From DASRCB01 sp035653295 (GTDB lineage: Bacteria > Acidobacteriota > Terriglobia > Bryobacterales > Bryobacteraceae), in contig DASRCB010000366.1 in the NCBI GenBank assembly GCA_035653295.1, forward strand, positions 1 through 8,348: a stretch of DNA of 8,348 bases, in the 5' to 3' direction. A program made the translations under genes and the position numbers. This document shows, one piece after another, positions 6,874-8,348 of this stretch. A model generated the notes under the pieces. The model ran no database searches. It saw only the letters and a list, made by a program, of their open reading frames with translations, and had not been told where the DNA came from. The first letter of the stretch is position 1; each line of letters starts with the position of its first letter.

Positions 6874-7314
6874 ATGTACGCCCCTCGCCCGGTCTCGTGG
6901 GTGCTGGCCCTGGCATTCGGGGGACTTTTGTGCGCCGGCGATCTGGCTGCGGTTAAAACGGAGCGCGATCTGAATAAGCGCGCCGAACTGGCCATGGCCA
7001 ACGCCGACTCAGCCGTCGATGCCGCCCGGAAAGACTGGGAGGCAGGCAAGGAAGACCAGGCGCGCACCGCGGTCGGAGATATTCAGGCATCGGTGCAGCT
7101 GGCCTGTGATTCGCTGAAGCAAACCGGCAAGCCCGCGCGCAATAATAAGTACTATAAGCGCGTCGAGCTGAGTATGAGGGAACTGCTGCGCCGGCTGGAT
7201 GGTTTGCACACTGACGCGCCGTACGACGATCGCGGCAGCGTGGAGCAGGTGCAGAAGAGGGTGCAGGACCTGCACGATCAGATCCTCACCGATATCATGA
7301 GCAAACGGAAGTAA
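6874..7314 (+). CDS. Small exported helical protein of unknown function (146 aa)
   Basis: I do not recognise a named family. Residues 1-21 look like a Sec signal peptide: Arg5, a hydrophobic core WVLALAFGGLL, and a probable cut at LCA-G. Cys20 does not fit a lipobox because Leu precedes it. The mature part (about 125 residues) is predicted by eye to be almost all helical and highly charged, with heptad-like spacing around 28-85 and 93-143. The segment YYKRVELSMRELLRRLDGL (93-111), followed by an acidic turn and VEQVQKRVQDLHDQIL (123-138), looks like the conserved core. I recall similar uncharacterised proteins in Acidobacteriota, but this is unverified. It starts two bases after the TPR gene and ends four bases before the next exported protein, so all three probably share a transcript. 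A periplasmic partner of the TPR protein is a reasonable guess. Confidence 0.82.
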   Translation: MYAPRPVSWVLALAFGGLLCAGDLAAVKTERDLNKRAELAMANADSAVDAARKDWEAGKEDQARTAVGDIQASVQLACDSLKQTGKPARNNKYYKRVELSMRELLRRLDGLHTDAPYDDRGSVEQVQKRVQDLHDQILTDIMSKRK

Positions 7315-7318
7315 GCCT

Positions 7319-7969
7319 ATGAAGTTCATTGCCGCGGCATTCGCTGTCGTGCTGTCCATTTCAGCGGTCATTCAGGCGCAGGATCGCGATTTCCTCACCG
7401 AGGACGAAATCGACCAGATCCGCGTGGCGCAGGACCCCAACGCACGCCTGTACCTGTACATCAACTTTGCCAAGACCCGCGCGGAGCTGGTGCGGCAGCT
7501 CATGACCACCCCGAAACCGGGCCGCTCCGTCCTGATTCATGACACGCTCGAAGACTACACGCACATCATCGAGGCCATCGACACCGTCTCCGACGACGCC
7601 CTGAAACGGCACATCGATATAAGCAAAGGCATGGAGTTCGTGAGGGCCGGCGAAAAGGAGATCGCGGCGAAGCTGGCGAAGCTGCAGGAGAATCCGCCGG
7701 CTGATTACGCGCGCTACGAGTTCGCCATGCAGCAGGCGGTGGAGGCGACGGGCGACAGCGAGGATCTGAGCGCGGAGGACCTGGGCAAGAGGGCGGCCGA
7801 TGTCAAAGCAGCGGACGCGCGCGACAAGAAAGAGCGCGAGTCGGTGATGACGGCGAAAGAAGTGGGCGAGCGGCACGACAACGAAAAGAAGGCCGCTCCG
7901 AACGGTGGCCGCAAGGCGCCCACGCTGATGAAGCCCGGAGAGCAGCCGGGGCCGCAGCAGGTCCAGTAG
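7319..7969 (+). CDS. Exported helical protein of unknown function with charged tail (216 aa)
   Basis: The product begins with a clear signal peptide (MKFIAAAFAVVLSISAVIQA), probably cut after Ala20. Residues 24-160 are predicted by eye to form several helices, with recognisable blocks LTEDEIDQIRVAQDPNARL (26-44), RSVLIHDTLEDYTHIIEAID (69-88) and YARYEFAMQQAVEAT (130-144). From about residue 160 the chain becomes a highly charged Lys/Glu/Asp-rich stretch ending in a Pro/Gly/Gln-rich tail, likely disordered. No catalytic motif, cysteine pair or membrane helix is seen. It is the last gene of the rightward run, four bases after the 146-residue gene. I recall similar uncharacterised Acidobacteriota proteins, unverified. 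The function is unknown; it is probably a periplasmic or envelope-associated partner of its neighbours. Confidence 0.84.
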   Translation: MKFIAAAFAVVLSISAVIQAQDRDFLTEDEIDQIRVAQDPNARLYLYINFAKTRAELVRQLMTTPKPGRSVLIHDTLEDYTHIIEAIDTVSDDALKRHIDISKGMEFVRAGEKEIAAKLAKLQENPPADYARYEFAMQQAVEATGDSEDLSAEDLGKRAADVKAADARDKKERESVMTAKEVGERHDNEKKAAPNGGRKAPTLMKPGEQPGPQQVQ

Positions 7970-7976
7970 CGCGCGC

Positions 7977-8348
7977 TCACGCCGGCGGCTTTGGCGATCG
8001 GCTTTTGCGAAGCGCCTCGCGACAGTTGTCCAGCGTTTTCTGAACGGCGGGATCCGGCCTGATTCGAACCGATTGTGCAAATTCCGACACGGCTTCGGAA
8101 AGGCCGCGAGGATCGCGCGAGAGCGCCAGCCCGAGGTTGGTGTGTGCTTCCGCGGAATCAGGGCGGAGCCTGACCACCGCTCTGAATTCCTGGATAGCTT
8201 CCGGGAGGCGATCGGGCATGGAGGCGAGCGCGATTCCGAGGCTGGTGTGCGCATCGGCGTATTCGGGTTGGATGGCCACGGCCGCCTTGTATTGCTCGAT
8301 GGCCTCGGGCAAGCGGCCGGGGACCTTCGAAAGAGCGACCCCCAGCAG
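7977..8348 (-). CDS. TPR-repeat protein, C-terminal fragment
   Basis: The reading frame is open to the right edge, so only the last 123 residues are visible. They hold two 36-residue repeats of matching design (LGVALSKVPGRLPEAIEQY, then LGIALASMPDRLPEAIQEF) and a third, more diverged one, each ending near P(D/E)xAxAH. The period is two residues longer than the standard 34-residue TPR because of an inserted 'PxR' in the loop. This style is familiar from Acidobacteriota TPR proteins. The chain ends in a short basic, proline-rich tail (RKSRSPKPPA). What lies at the N-terminus, such as a glycosyltransferase or membrane domain, cannot be told. A TTG at 8312-8310 lies inside a repeat and is not the start. 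The gene converges on the exported-protein operon, with seven bases between the stops and no visible terminator. Confidence 0.85.
   Translation of the reverse strand: MLGVALSKVPGRLPEAIEQYKAAVAIQPEYADAHTSLGIALASMPDRLPEAIQEFRAVVRLRPDSAEAHTNLGLALSRDPRGLSEAVSEFAQSVRIRPDPAVQKTLDNCREALRKSRSPKPPA

Noticed and set aside
5621..6916. Long minus-strand open frame (431 codons) opposite the TPR gene
   Set aside because: It is a mirror of the TPR coding strand, with an Arg/Leu/Gln-rich translation and no recognisable motif. The plus strand has clear TPR periodicity.
6931..6933. Cys20 of the 146-residue protein as a lipoprotein site
   Set aside because: The residue before Cys is Leu, not Gly/Ala/Ser, and a signal peptidase I site at LCA-G fits better.
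7361..8254. Minus-strand open frame (297 codons) spanning the end of the operon and part of the TPR fragment
   Set aside because: It overlaps two better-supported genes in other frames, and its translation shows no TPR pattern or other domain.

Overview
The window is GC-rich (roughly 60% by eye) and densely coding, with gaps mostly of 2-7 bases inside gene groups. The gene content suggests an Acidobacteriota bacterium, perhaps of the Solibacter/Bryobacter type. The reasons are an exported TldD-type protease pair, an exported TPR protein followed by two small exported helical proteins, and a TPR gene whose 36-residue repeats carry a 'PxRLPEAI' core. This placement is inference from protein style; no rRNA or marker gene is present.

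Left part, minus strand (1-2501): a NarL/LuxR-type response regulator (2501-1860) is followed by an exported TldD-like zinc metallopeptidase (1807-158). Next comes the start of a second exported TldD/PmbA-related protein (161 to the left edge). The two peptidase genes share a four-base GTGA overlap, so they are probably translationally coupled and may form a TldD/TldE-like pair acting outside the cytoplasm.

Middle (2502-2704): a divergent intergenic region of about 200 bases. It holds two perfect palindromes and a plausible extended -10 promoter firing rightward. Rightward from it lies a CpaE/TadZ-like protein (2705-3889), made of a pseudo-receiver fused to a MinD/ParA-type ATPase with an atypical Walker A. 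No other Flp/Tad pilus gene is visible.

Right part, plus strand (4015-7969): a compact four-gene run with gaps of 4, 2 and 4 bases. It encodes an FAD-dependent oxidoreductase related to HemY and UDP-galactopyranose mutase, an exported TPR protein, and two exported helical proteins of unknown function (146 and 216 residues). The tight packing argues for one transcript. A reasonable inference is that the three exported proteins work together in the cell envelope, but their job cannot be read from the sequence.

Right edge (7977-8348, minus): the 3' end of a TPR-repeat gene converges on the operon with only seven bases between stop codons.

No RNA genes, CRISPR arrays, insertion sequences, prophage genes or attachment sites were seen. 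The most interesting material is the uncharacterised exported module at 5657-7969 with its upstream FAD enzyme, the exported TldD/TldE-like pair, and the facing pair of proteins with degenerate receiver domains around a palindrome-bearing intergenic region.
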